A DNA stretch of 21,102 nucleotides, taken from the NCBI GenBank assembly GCA_014871545.1, contig WGSR01000008.1:1-21102 (forward strand), written 5' to 3'. Position numbers and translations under genes: made by a program. Every line of letters starts with the position of its first letter. Position 1 is the first letter of the stretch. The notes under the pieces are model-generated. The model searched no databases. It was not told where the DNA came from and was given only the letters and a program-made list of their open reading frames with translations. The stretch comes from Collinsella sp. (GTDB taxonomy: Bacteria; Actinomycetota; Coriobacteriia; Coriobacteriales; Coriobacteriaceae). Of the stretch, positions 13,212-19,549 are shown in pieces.

Positions 13212-14630
13212 TTACGCAAGGTCTTCGCCATTGCTTGCTATTACGCGTCGGTACCATTCGAAGCTTTTCTTTTTACGTCTCTCAAACGAGCCCGCACCGC
13301 TATCGTCTCGATCGACATAGATAAACCCGTAGCGCTTACGCATCTGCCCTGTGGCGACCGAAACCAAATCGATCGGGCCCCAACAGGTATATCCCATGAG
13401 TTCCGCCCCGTCGAGCTCGACGGTCTCCCTCATCGCCTCGATGTGGGCCCGCAGGTATTCAACTCGATAGTCGTCTTCTATTTCACCCGAATCTTCCGGC
13501 ACATCAGGAGCACCCAAACCGTTTTCGACGATGAACAGCGGCTTTTGATAGCGATCCCAGATTTCATTCATGGTGACGCGCAGCCCTTTGGGGTCGATAA
13601 ACCTCCCCCAAGGCTCCTGTTTTAGATACGGATTAGGCGCCGAGCGAAGAAGGTTCGAATCGAACTGACCTTCCGCATGCGCTTTTGCGACGCGCGTCGA
13701 GTAATACGAAAACGAGACGAAATCGACCAGGTTTGCAGCCAGTACTTCGCGGTCATCATCCCGATAGGGCACCTCAAAACCATGGCGGGCGTATTCCTTG
13801 AGAACATAGCTCGGGTACGCACCGCGCACCTGGACGTCGGTAAACATGTAATGGCTGCGATTCTCAGCCTGCGCAGCCAGCACATCGTCCGGATCACATG
13901 TAGCCGGATAGAAGACACCTGCGTTGAGCATGCAACCGATCTTCGCCCCAGGGCACAGTTCATGACACGCCCCGACCGCACGGGCGCTCGCAACCAATAC
14001 ATGGTGCACGGCCGTGTGAACCGTTGCATAGCGATTCTCCCCTTGCTCGAAGATGATCCCCGCCGCCATAAAGCACGCCTGCGTCATGATGTTGATCTCG
14101 TTAAAGGTCAGCCAATAATTGACCAATCCCCGATAGCGCTCGAACACGGTACGCGAATATCGCTCGAACAGGTCGACCAACCTGCGATCGCGCCATCCGC
14201 CATACGCATCGACGAGATGCATGGGGACATCATAGTGGTTGAGCGTCACCAAAGGCTCAATGCCATGCGCGCGGCACGTCCTAAAAACATCCTCGTAAAA
14301 GGCAAGGCCTTCTTCATTGGGCTCGGCTTCGTCTCCTTTGGGAAAAATGCGGCTCCAGGCGATCGATAAGCGCAGGCATTTAAAACCCATCTGGGCAAAC
14401 AGTTCAATATCCTGCTTGTACCTATGGTAAAAATCAATGCCTTTGCGAGCGGGATAGAAGCTGTCGGGTGCCAACGCACGCGGGTCAAGGTCTCCCCGCA
14501 TGACGTCCATGCGTTGATCGCCAAACGGCAGCATGTCGGAATTGGCTAAACCGCGACCGCCTTCGTTCCATCCTCCCTCGCACTGGTTTGCAGCCAGAGC
14601 CCCGCCCCATAAAAAATCTTCTCTAAACAT
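13212..14630 (-). CDS. GH1 6-phospho-beta-glucosidase
   Basis: A 472-residue glycoside hydrolase family 1 enzyme of normal length. The acid/base E178 lies in LTFNEIN (NEIN rather than NEP is usual for 6-phospho enzymes) and the nucleophile E369 in FIVENGLG. S424, K432 and Y434 in DLVSVATGQMRKRYGFIYVD fit the phosphate-binding pocket that recognises 6-phospho sugars. The N-terminus FLWGGALAANQCEGGW is a GH1 signature. It would hydrolyse the phosphorylated beta-glucoside (for example cellobiose-, salicin- or arbutin-phosphate) delivered by the EIIBC encoded upstream. The start is ATG 14630; the frame stays open upstream to 14759 but those residues are not GH1-like. The ribosome site AAAGGA is about 11 bases away, so translation may be modest. 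The gap to the permease gene is 146 bases and contains competing hairpins. Confidence 0.95.
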   Translation of the reverse strand: MFREDFLWGGALAANQCEGGWNEGGRGLANSDMLPFGDQRMDVMRGDLDPRALAPDSFYPARKGIDFYHRYKQDIELFAQMGFKCLRLSIAWSRIFPKGDEAEPNEEGLAFYEDVFRTCRAHGIEPLVTLNHYDVPMHLVDAYGGWRDRRLVDLFERYSRTVFERYRGLVNYWLTFNEINIMTQACFMAAGIIFEQGENRYATVHTAVHHVLVASARAVGACHELCPGAKIGCMLNAGVFYPATCDPDDVLAAQAENRSHYMFTDVQVRGAYPSYVLKEYARHGFEVPYRDDDREVLAANLVDFVSFSYYSTRVAKAHAEGQFDSNLLRSAPNPYLKQEPWGRFIDPKGLRVTMNEIWDRYQKPLFIVENGLGAPDVPEDSGEIEDDYRVEYLRAHIEAMRETVELDGAELMGYTCWGPIDLVSVATGQMRKRYGFIYVDRDDSGAGSFERRKKKSFEWYRRVIASNGEDLA

Positions 14631-14694
14631 TATGGTGTCGTCCTTTCTATCAAATTCCCGGCCCACGCTGTCGAACGCAACGGACTCGGCAAGT

Positions 14695-14748
14695 GCCGCG
14701 CAACAGCACAGTACCGTTGCGCGGCCAAGGGGTCGGACCGCGCAACGG
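14695..14748. repeat. Three-arm palindrome between permease and glucosidase genes
   Basis: CCGTTGCGCGG (14714-14724) pairs perfectly with CCGCGCAACGG (14738-14748; 11 bp, 13-base loop). The first arm can instead pair with GCCGCGCAAC (14695-14704; 10 bp). The two hairpins are mutually exclusive. No T-run follows, so it is not a simple terminator. It lies inside an operon and could act in mRNA processing, protection of the upstream message, or partial termination. Confidence 0.7.
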
Positions 14749-14776
14749 CTGGGGAGCATATTTGTGCAGTAGCCTC

Positions 14777-16225
14777 TTATGCCTCGACGGATTCAACAGC
14801 CTCAGAATCGCCGCTCTTGGACTTCAACGGCATCTTCTCCTGTCCTTCAAATCCAAAAACCATCGCCAACGCAAACGTCACGGCACCGCCAGCAAGACAC
14901 CCGATGGTGCCGGGGATGATATCCTGAGCAAACATGAGCACGTTCATCCATGGGAAACCAACGCCAGTGAAGATATAGACGTTGGCATGAAGAAGGCTTA
15001 CCAGCAGACCACCGACAGCACCACCAATCATGTTCCAGGCAAGAGCTTTCTTGTCGCGAAACAGGATGCCGTAGATGATGGGCTCACTCACGCGACCGAA
15101 GGCATAGGTGATGAACAAGTTCCAGCCCGTGGCTCGATTCTCCTTGTCCTTAGCGCGCAGGCCATAGGCGAGCGCGATGGCAAGCGTGGTGTAGGCTACA
15201 ACCGCGGCGCCGGGGTATAAGATGGCGTCGTAACCGTTCTGGAGCGCGGCGGGCAATATGGCGGTATAGATCGGCACGTGCATGCCGGTGGCGATGATCA
15301 GATTCCAGAATGCGCCGATAACCGCGGTCGCAGCGGGACCGGCAACAGAGGCGAGCCAAATGATGAAATCGGCCACAAGGCCCATGACAAATTGGACGGC
15401 AGGGCCGCAGAGGCACAGCGCGACCGGCAACATCACGAGCACCGTACCCACGGGTACGATCAGAACGCGCAACATATCAGGCGAGATCTTCTTAAAGAAG
15501 CGCTCAACATAGGACTGGGCCCAGGTGATCAAGATGACCGGAAGAACAGCCTGGGTGTAGTTGACGAGCTGCATGGGGATGCCGAAGACGCTGAAAGGCT
15601 TTCCGTCCTCAACAATAGCGAGCATGTCGGGGTAAATCATCACAACGGCGATGAGCAGTGCCAGCACAGGGCTCGTTTTGAACTTCTTAGCCGAACTGTA
15701 GGCAGCAAATACCGGGAAGTAATAGTACGCCGCATCGCCCACCAGGGAAAGGATCCGATACAGGTCGCTCGTTTCGGACATAAAACCGGCGCCTTCGGGC
15801 CCAAACAGAATGACGAGCATCTTGAAGATACCGGCGACACAAAAGATCGGAAGGATCGGGGTGATAGCGCCGCTCACGGCATCGAGCAGCTGATTGAAGA
15901 GGTGCTTGGGTGCCAAGCGCTCCTTCCAGCTAAGCTGAGGGCCATCGAGTTCCTCGTCAATCGATACCGTGACCTCGAATCCGCCCTGCTTACAAACCTC
16001 GTCGTAGACCTTGTCGACCGTGGGCCCGATCACCAGCTGCACCTGCCCTCCGGCGTGCACGACGCTGATGATAGACGAGATGTCCTCAAGCTTCTCATCA
16101 TTCGAGAGGCTTTCATCCTTGAGGCTGAAGCGCAGGCGCGTCATGCAATGCGTAACCGAAGCCACGTTTTCCGCCCCGCCCACAGTGGAGAGAATCTGTT
16201 CTGCCACCTTTTTGTAATTTGCCAT
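14777..16225 (-). CDS. PTS beta-glucoside-type EIIBC permease
   Basis: A 482-residue PTS permease. The EIIB domain (1-90) carries the phosphorylated cysteine C27 in VTHCMTRLRFSL. A linker leads to an EIIC membrane domain (about 105-460) with around ten hydrophobic helices and the motif GMHVPIYTAILPA. The protein stops shortly after with a charged tail (KSKSGDSEAVESVEA), so the EIIA domain found in many BglF-type permeases is absent. Phosphate must come from a separate EIIA (perhaps EIIA-Glc) encoded elsewhere. It imports and phosphorylates a beta-glucoside; which one cannot be told. The start is ATG 16225, 6 bases after AGGAG; an adjacent ATG at 16228 is only 3 bases away. It lies between the antiterminator gene and the glucosidase gene on the same strand. 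Confidence 0.93.
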   Translation of the reverse strand: MANYKKVAEQILSTVGGAENVASVTHCMTRLRFSLKDESLSNDEKLEDISSIISVVHAGGQVQLVIGPTVDKVYDEVCKQGGFEVTVSIDEELDGPQLSWKERLAPKHLFNQLLDAVSGAITPILPIFCVAGIFKMLVILFGPEGAGFMSETSDLYRILSLVGDAAYYYFPVFAAYSSAKKFKTSPVLALLIAVVMIYPDMLAIVEDGKPFSVFGIPMQLVNYTQAVLPVILITWAQSYVERFFKKISPDMLRVLIVPVGTVLVMLPVALCLCGPAVQFVMGLVADFIIWLASVAGPAATAVIGAFWNLIIATGMHVPIYTAILPAALQNGYDAILYPGAAVVAYTTLAIALAYGLRAKDKENRATGWNLFITYAFGRVSEPIIYGILFRDKKALAWNMIGGAVGGLLVSLLHANVYIFTGVGFPWMNVLMFAQDIIPGTIGCLAGGAVTFALAMVFGFEGQEKMPLKSKSGDSEAVESVEA

Positions 16226-16295
16226 CATTGGCTCCTTTGCACAATCTTGGCTTACTGTTCGAATCGGCAAAGGTCATGCCCCGAATGGCTACGGG

Positions 16296-17135
16296 TTACA
16301 ATCCTTTTTTGGAGATGATCCGGTTGAGATGGATCATCAGATAGAGTTCCTCCTCCTCGGAGAGCGTGGCGTCCCACGTTTCACGACAATAGGAACCGAT
16401 ATGCTTCACGCACTCTGCCAACTGCGGAAACTCCTCACGAAAGTTCTTGTACATCTGCATGTTGGCGCTGTTCAGCGACTCGCCGGCTTGAATGCGCTTG
16501 AACAGGTACCGCAGATGCGTGGCGAAGCGGGTGAAATCGTAGGAATCGCGGTCAACGATGATGCGAAAATCACTCTCGACGATCTCAGTGACATCTTCTA
16601 GCATATCGTCAAACTGCTTGGTGGGTTTGCTCGCGGTCTCGATGGCCTGAACAACCCGCGCATTGACGAGATTCATGGCAATGCTGGCAATCTCTTCTTT
16701 GGGAAGTCGTTCACCAAGCTCCTTTTCGAGCCTCATAACGATAAACTGCGCCGCTTTGTATTCCTTAGGATATGTCTCGCGCACTTCATAGGCGAGAGGC
16801 ATCGCAATACGAAAACCCTTTTGCGCGCGCTCCACCGCAAATGACAGGTGATCGGCCATGAACAATGTCGCCTTGGTCGACAGATCATAGGGCAGCTCGT
16901 TGGCGACGATGTCCATCACCTTGGCCGTGAACATCACGATCTCAGAAGGAAGGTCGCGCATGACGTCCTGCCCTTTGGGGTCGATGTCATAAAACGTATA
17001 CTCAATCTTAGAGAGCGGCAGCTCGCGGGGAAATTCTCCCCCAAACCCGACGCCCCTGCCCATGGCGATCACGTCGCGCCCCTGCCCGTCGCGGCAAAGA
17101 ACGGCATTGTTGTTGAGCTTTTTAATCGCAAGCAT
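16296..17135 (-). CDS. BglG/LicT-family transcriptional antiterminator
   Basis: A 279-residue RNA-binding regulator with three parts: a CAT RNA-binding domain (1-60, MLAIKKLNNNAVL), PRD1 (about 65-170) and PRD2 (about 175-279). It binds RAT RNA in the operon leader and prevents formation of an overlapping terminator when the beta-glucoside is present. Phosphorylation of PRD histidines by the PTS sets its activity. H96 (DHLSFA) in PRD1 and H207 (THLRYL) and H269 (MIHLNRI) in PRD2 are present; H207 and H269 fall at the same numbers as in B. subtilis LicT. The second PRD1 histidine is replaced by N155 (IAMNLVNA instead of IAxHFxNA). The ATG at 17135 follows GGAGG by 7 bases. It lies directly behind its own RAT-terminator leader and so controls itself too. 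Confidence 0.95.
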   Translation of the reverse strand: MLAIKKLNNNAVLCRDGQGRDVIAMGRGVGFGGEFPRELPLSKIEYTFYDIDPKGQDVMRDLPSEIVMFTAKVMDIVANELPYDLSTKATLFMADHLSFAVERAQKGFRIAMPLAYEVRETYPKEYKAAQFIVMRLEKELGERLPKEEIASIAMNLVNARVVQAIETASKPTKQFDDMLEDVTEIVESDFRIIVDRDSYDFTRFATHLRYLFKRIQAGESLNSANMQMYKNFREEFPQLAECVKHIGSYCRETWDATLSEEEELYLMIHLNRIISKKGL

Positions 17136-17160
17136 TATTGAACCTCCTTTCGGAATTATC

Positions 17161-17210
17161 AAAAAGAAAAGGCATGACTGCAAATAGCCGAGCTATCGCG
17201 GTCATGCCTT
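17161..17210 (-). terminator. Leader terminator of the bgl operon, overlapped by RAT
   Basis: On the minus strand AAGGCATGAC (17210-17201) pairs with GTCATGCCTT (17178-17169), with an inner ATAGC/GCTAT helix. TTTT-C-TTTTT (17170-17161) follows, sharing its first two T residues with the stem. It lies 25 bases ahead of the antiterminator ATG. Its upstream arm is the 3' part of the proximal RAT, so RAT folding and termination exclude each other, as in bgl, lic and sac leaders. Confidence 0.93.
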
Positions 17211-17224
17211 ACCAGTAACAATCC
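17200..17224 (-). promoter_or_regulatory. Proximal RAT (ribonucleic antiterminator) site
   Basis: On the minus strand, from 17224, the RNA reads GGATTGTTACTGGTAAGGCA followed by TGACC. The first ten bases match the RAT core GGATTGTTAC exactly and the end matches GGCAnnnCC loosely. Its last 11 bases form the first arm of the terminator. This is the expected binding site of the BglG-type protein encoded just downstream. It is a few bases shorter than the usual 29-30. Confidence 0.9.
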
Positions 17225-17239
17225 GTTGTATCGAGGCGC

Positions 17240-17267
17240 GGGCATGCCTCCCTAGAAGTAACAATCC
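17240..17267 (-). promoter_or_regulatory. Distal RAT-like site
   Basis: On the minus strand, from 17267, a second exact GGATTGTTAC core is followed by TTCTAGGGA and GGCATGCCC, a 28-base RAT-like element 43 bases upstream of the first. A small hairpin (GAGGC at 17250-17246 with GCCTC at 17237-17233) overlaps its 3' end. No T-run follows, so it is not a second full terminator; it may be an extra binding site or a decayed duplicate. Confidence 0.75.
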
Positions 17268-17352
17268 GCGCAGCAAAGAATGATAGCCCATATCTTCGCG
17301 GGGAGCACCGTCCACAGCCGACCAACGGTAGCATATCGTCCGTGAACGGTTT

Positions 17353-17366
17353 TGGAAGCGTTGAAA
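17353..17366. promoter_or_regulatory. cre-like 14-mer upstream of the bgl operon
   Basis: TGGAAGCGTTGAAA matches the catabolite-responsive element consensus TGWAANCGNTNWCA except at two positions. It lies about 90 bases upstream of the distal RAT, where the operon promoter should be, and could bind a LacI/CcpA-type regulator. No convincing promoter boxes were found nearby, and a chance match is possible. Confidence 0.3.
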
Positions 17367-17395
17367 CGATTGGGAGGCCGTCTCAATCTTGCGGA

Positions 17396-18370
17396 TCAGC
17401 CCAGGACACGGGCCATACGTGTCTTGAACTCGGACAGGAAGCGCGGAGCATCCACGGTCAGTGCCACAAGCGCGCTCTTGTCCGGATCGGACAGGCGACG
17501 CTCATCGCAGATGGTGCGACCGCGGTACTCGCCCAGCAGATCAACACGCAGGTTGCAGCCGAGCGCACCTACGAGCGTGGGGTCGATCGCCACGGCAACG
17601 GCCAGCGGATCGTGCAGCGCACAACCACCCAGGTAGGGTGCGTTCATCTCGTACGAGCCAATGTAGTGCTCGACCATGCTCGCAAATGCGCAGCCCGCCA
17701 TGGTGCCCGAGCCCGTCCAGCCGGCAATGTCGCGGCGTGTGAGCACCACGCGATGCGTCACGTCCAGACCCACCATGGTGAGCTTACGGCCCGAGCGCAG
17801 CACCGCGTCGGCTGCCTCGGGGTCGCTCGCCATGTTGGCCTCGGCGCCCGCGCTCACGTTACCGGGCACGGTAAGGGCGCCGCCCATCACGACCACGCGG
17901 CCAATGGACATCATCGCCGCCGCATCGCGCTCCAGGGCGAGCGCCAGGTTGGAGAGCGGGCCAGTCGCTACGTAGACCAGATCGGGACCATAGGTGCGCG
18001 CGGCATCGATCAGATAATCGACCGCAGCGTTGCCGTCGGCCGAGGTCGCCCCCACCGGCTCGTAGGGCGACGCGGGCACGCTCGCGCCGCCGATGCCGTT
18101 CTTGCCGTGAATGAGCGCGGTGGACGCCGGCGGCGTATAGGGCTCAGTCGCCTGCAGAGGACGGTCGGCACCCAGGTACACCGGAACCTCGGGGCGACCC
18201 AGCAGATCGAGCACCGCCAGGCAATTGTGCGCCGATTGCTCGACGCGCACGTTACCAAAGCACGTGGTGATGCCCACGAGCTCCACCTCGGGGCTCGCGA
18301 TGGCATAGGCCAGCGCCATCGCATCGTCAACACCCATATCCAGATCAAGGATCAGCTTCTTGATTGCCAT
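17396..18370 (-). CDS. Inosine/uridine-preferring nucleoside hydrolase family protein
   Basis: A 324-residue member of the nucleoside N-ribohydrolase family, which splits nucleosides into base and ribose. The calcium-binding N-terminal motif DxDxGxDDA is intact (D9, D11, G13, D15, D16 in LILDLDMGVDDAMAL). E177 and N179 lie in GAEANMASDPEAAD, where the usual phenylalanine of AEFN is alanine (A178). H253/D254 in ALHDPLAV match the catalytic histidine and a metal-binding aspartate. Substrate preference (purine, pyrimidine or both) is not clear. The ATG at 18370 follows GGAG by 7 bases. It starts 30 bases after the ribokinase stop on the same strand, so the released ribose can be phosphorylated by the partner. 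The protein is cytoplasmic; no signal peptide. Confidence 0.93.
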   Translation of the reverse strand: MAIKKLILDLDMGVDDAMALAYAIASPEVELVGITTCFGNVRVEQSAHNCLAVLDLLGRPEVPVYLGADRPLQATEPYTPPASTALIHGKNGIGGASVPASPYEPVGATSADGNAAVDYLIDAARTYGPDLVYVATGPLSNLALALERDAAAMMSIGRVVVMGGALTVPGNVSAGAEANMASDPEAADAVLRSGRKLTMVGLDVTHRVVLTRRDIAGWTGSGTMAGCAFASMVEHYIGSYEMNAPYLGGCALHDPLAVAVAIDPTLVGALGCNLRVDLLGEYRGRTICDERRLSDPDKSALVALTVDAPRFLSEFKTRMARVLG

Positions 18371-18400
18371 TGTTCTACTCCGCTTCTCCGTCTTTATCGT

Positions 18401-19363
18401 TTAACCAAACCAATGTTCAACTTCGGCGCGCGTGGGAATCGATTGCTGAGCGCCCAGGCGCGACACCGTCACTGCCGAGGCGCGAGCACCCGCAGCCATG
18501 CACTCAAAGAGCGGCAAGCCCTCTAGGCGAGCCGCCGCCAACGCGCCGATAAACGTATCGCCGGCGGCCGTGGTATCGACTACCGTACTCGAAAGTGCCG
18601 GCATGCGCAGCAGCTCGCCGTCATCGCCGAGCGTAACCGACCCGGCGCCGCCCAACGTGATGACCGCAGCTCCGGCACCCTTGTCGAGCAGCGCATTGAG
18701 CGCGGCGACGCAACTCGCATCATCCGTGGGCAGAATGCCCGTCAGCACCTGGCACTCGGTCTCGTTGGGGCAGACCAGGTCGACCGCGGACCAGGCCTCC
18801 GCAGGCACATCGCAGGCAGGCGCCGGATTAAAGACTGTATAGAACCCGAGCTCGTGAGCGCAAACAAGCGCCTCGGCCGTCGCTACAAGGTCACATTCAC
18901 CCTGGGCGATAAAGACGCTTCCGGCAGCCGGGGCAATCTTGCTGGCGTCACTATCGAGTTCATCGGCCACCAGACGCCTCAGCGCGCGGGCAACGTCCTC
19001 GCCCGCAAGCGCATGGTTGGCGCCCGGCGACAGCACGATGCGGTTGTCTCCCTCGCAGCGAATGATGGTCGCCGTTCCCGTCTCCACATCATCGCGATGC
19101 ACTACAAAGTCACAGTCCACGCCGGCGTCTTGGAGCCCCGCCACGAGCGACGCGCCGAACGCGTCGCGACCGACCGCGCCGATCATGTGCGTGCAAGCGC
19201 CCATACGCGCGGCAGCTACGGCCTGATTGGCGCCCTTGCCGCCGGCGTTGGTGATAAACCCGCTGCCGCCGACGGTCTCGCCCGCACGCGGTATGCGCTC
19301 GCACGCCACCGAAAGGTCCATGTTCATGCTGCCGAACACCGCAACGATGCCGCGATCTGCCAT
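18401..19363 (-). CDS. rbsK: Ribokinase
   Basis: A 320-residue PfkB-family sugar kinase, probably ribokinase, converting ribose to ribose-5-phosphate with ATP. The N-terminal substrate motif NAGGKGANQAVAAARMG (39-55) and the C-terminal VVDTTAAGDTFIGAL with the catalytic base D269 are typical of RbsK; AAGD instead of GAGD is common in this family. The anion-hole and ATP-site region PNETECQVLTG is also present. The start is ATG 19363 with GGAGG 5 bases upstream; an upstream in-frame ATG at 19396 is less likely. It forms an operon with the nucleoside hydrolase, implying nucleoside-derived ribose rather than a ribose ABC transporter as its main source. Other PfkB sugars cannot be ruled out. Confidence 0.92.
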   Translation of the reverse strand: MADRGIVAVFGSMNMDLSVACERIPRAGETVGGSGFITNAGGKGANQAVAAARMGACTHMIGAVGRDAFGASLVAGLQDAGVDCDFVVHRDDVETGTATIIRCEGDNRIVLSPGANHALAGEDVARALRRLVADELDSDASKIAPAAGSVFIAQGECDLVATAEALVCAHELGFYTVFNPAPACDVPAEAWSAVDLVCPNETECQVLTGILPTDDASCVAALNALLDKGAGAAVITLGGAGSVTLGDDGELLRMPALSSTVVDTTAAGDTFIGALAAARLEGLPLFECMAAGARASAVTVSRLGAQQSIPTRAEVEHWFG

Positions 19364-19504
19364 GGAAACCTCCTCATCTGCGGGCCTTATGCCCACCGCA
19401 GCCGTCGATCGTGCACTCTCGCACCCCCTATAACTTTAGTTCACTTTGATGTGGACGCGCGCTTGAGCTTGCGCCAGCAGCAAGCATTCACAGGAGCAGG
19501 CAGC

Positions 19505-19510
19505 TACAAT
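19505..19510 (+). promoter_or_regulatory. Candidate -10 box of the acyltransferase gene
   Basis: TACAAT lies 39 bases before the acyltransferase ATG and matches TATAAT at 5 of 6 positions. No good -35 is seen at 16-18 bases upstream. The 186-base gap to the divergent ribokinase gene holds nothing else I can name, apart from AACTTTAGTT near 19432, a small inverted repeat. Confidence 0.35.
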
Positions 19511-19549
19511 GAAGGCGTGCTGATTATTCTCGTCATTGGATGATGTTTT

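Noticed and set aside
15278..16318. A 346-codon plus-strand frame opposite the PTS permease
   Set aside because: Very rich in Asp, His and Arg, as expected for the complement of a hydrophobic membrane gene; no domain.
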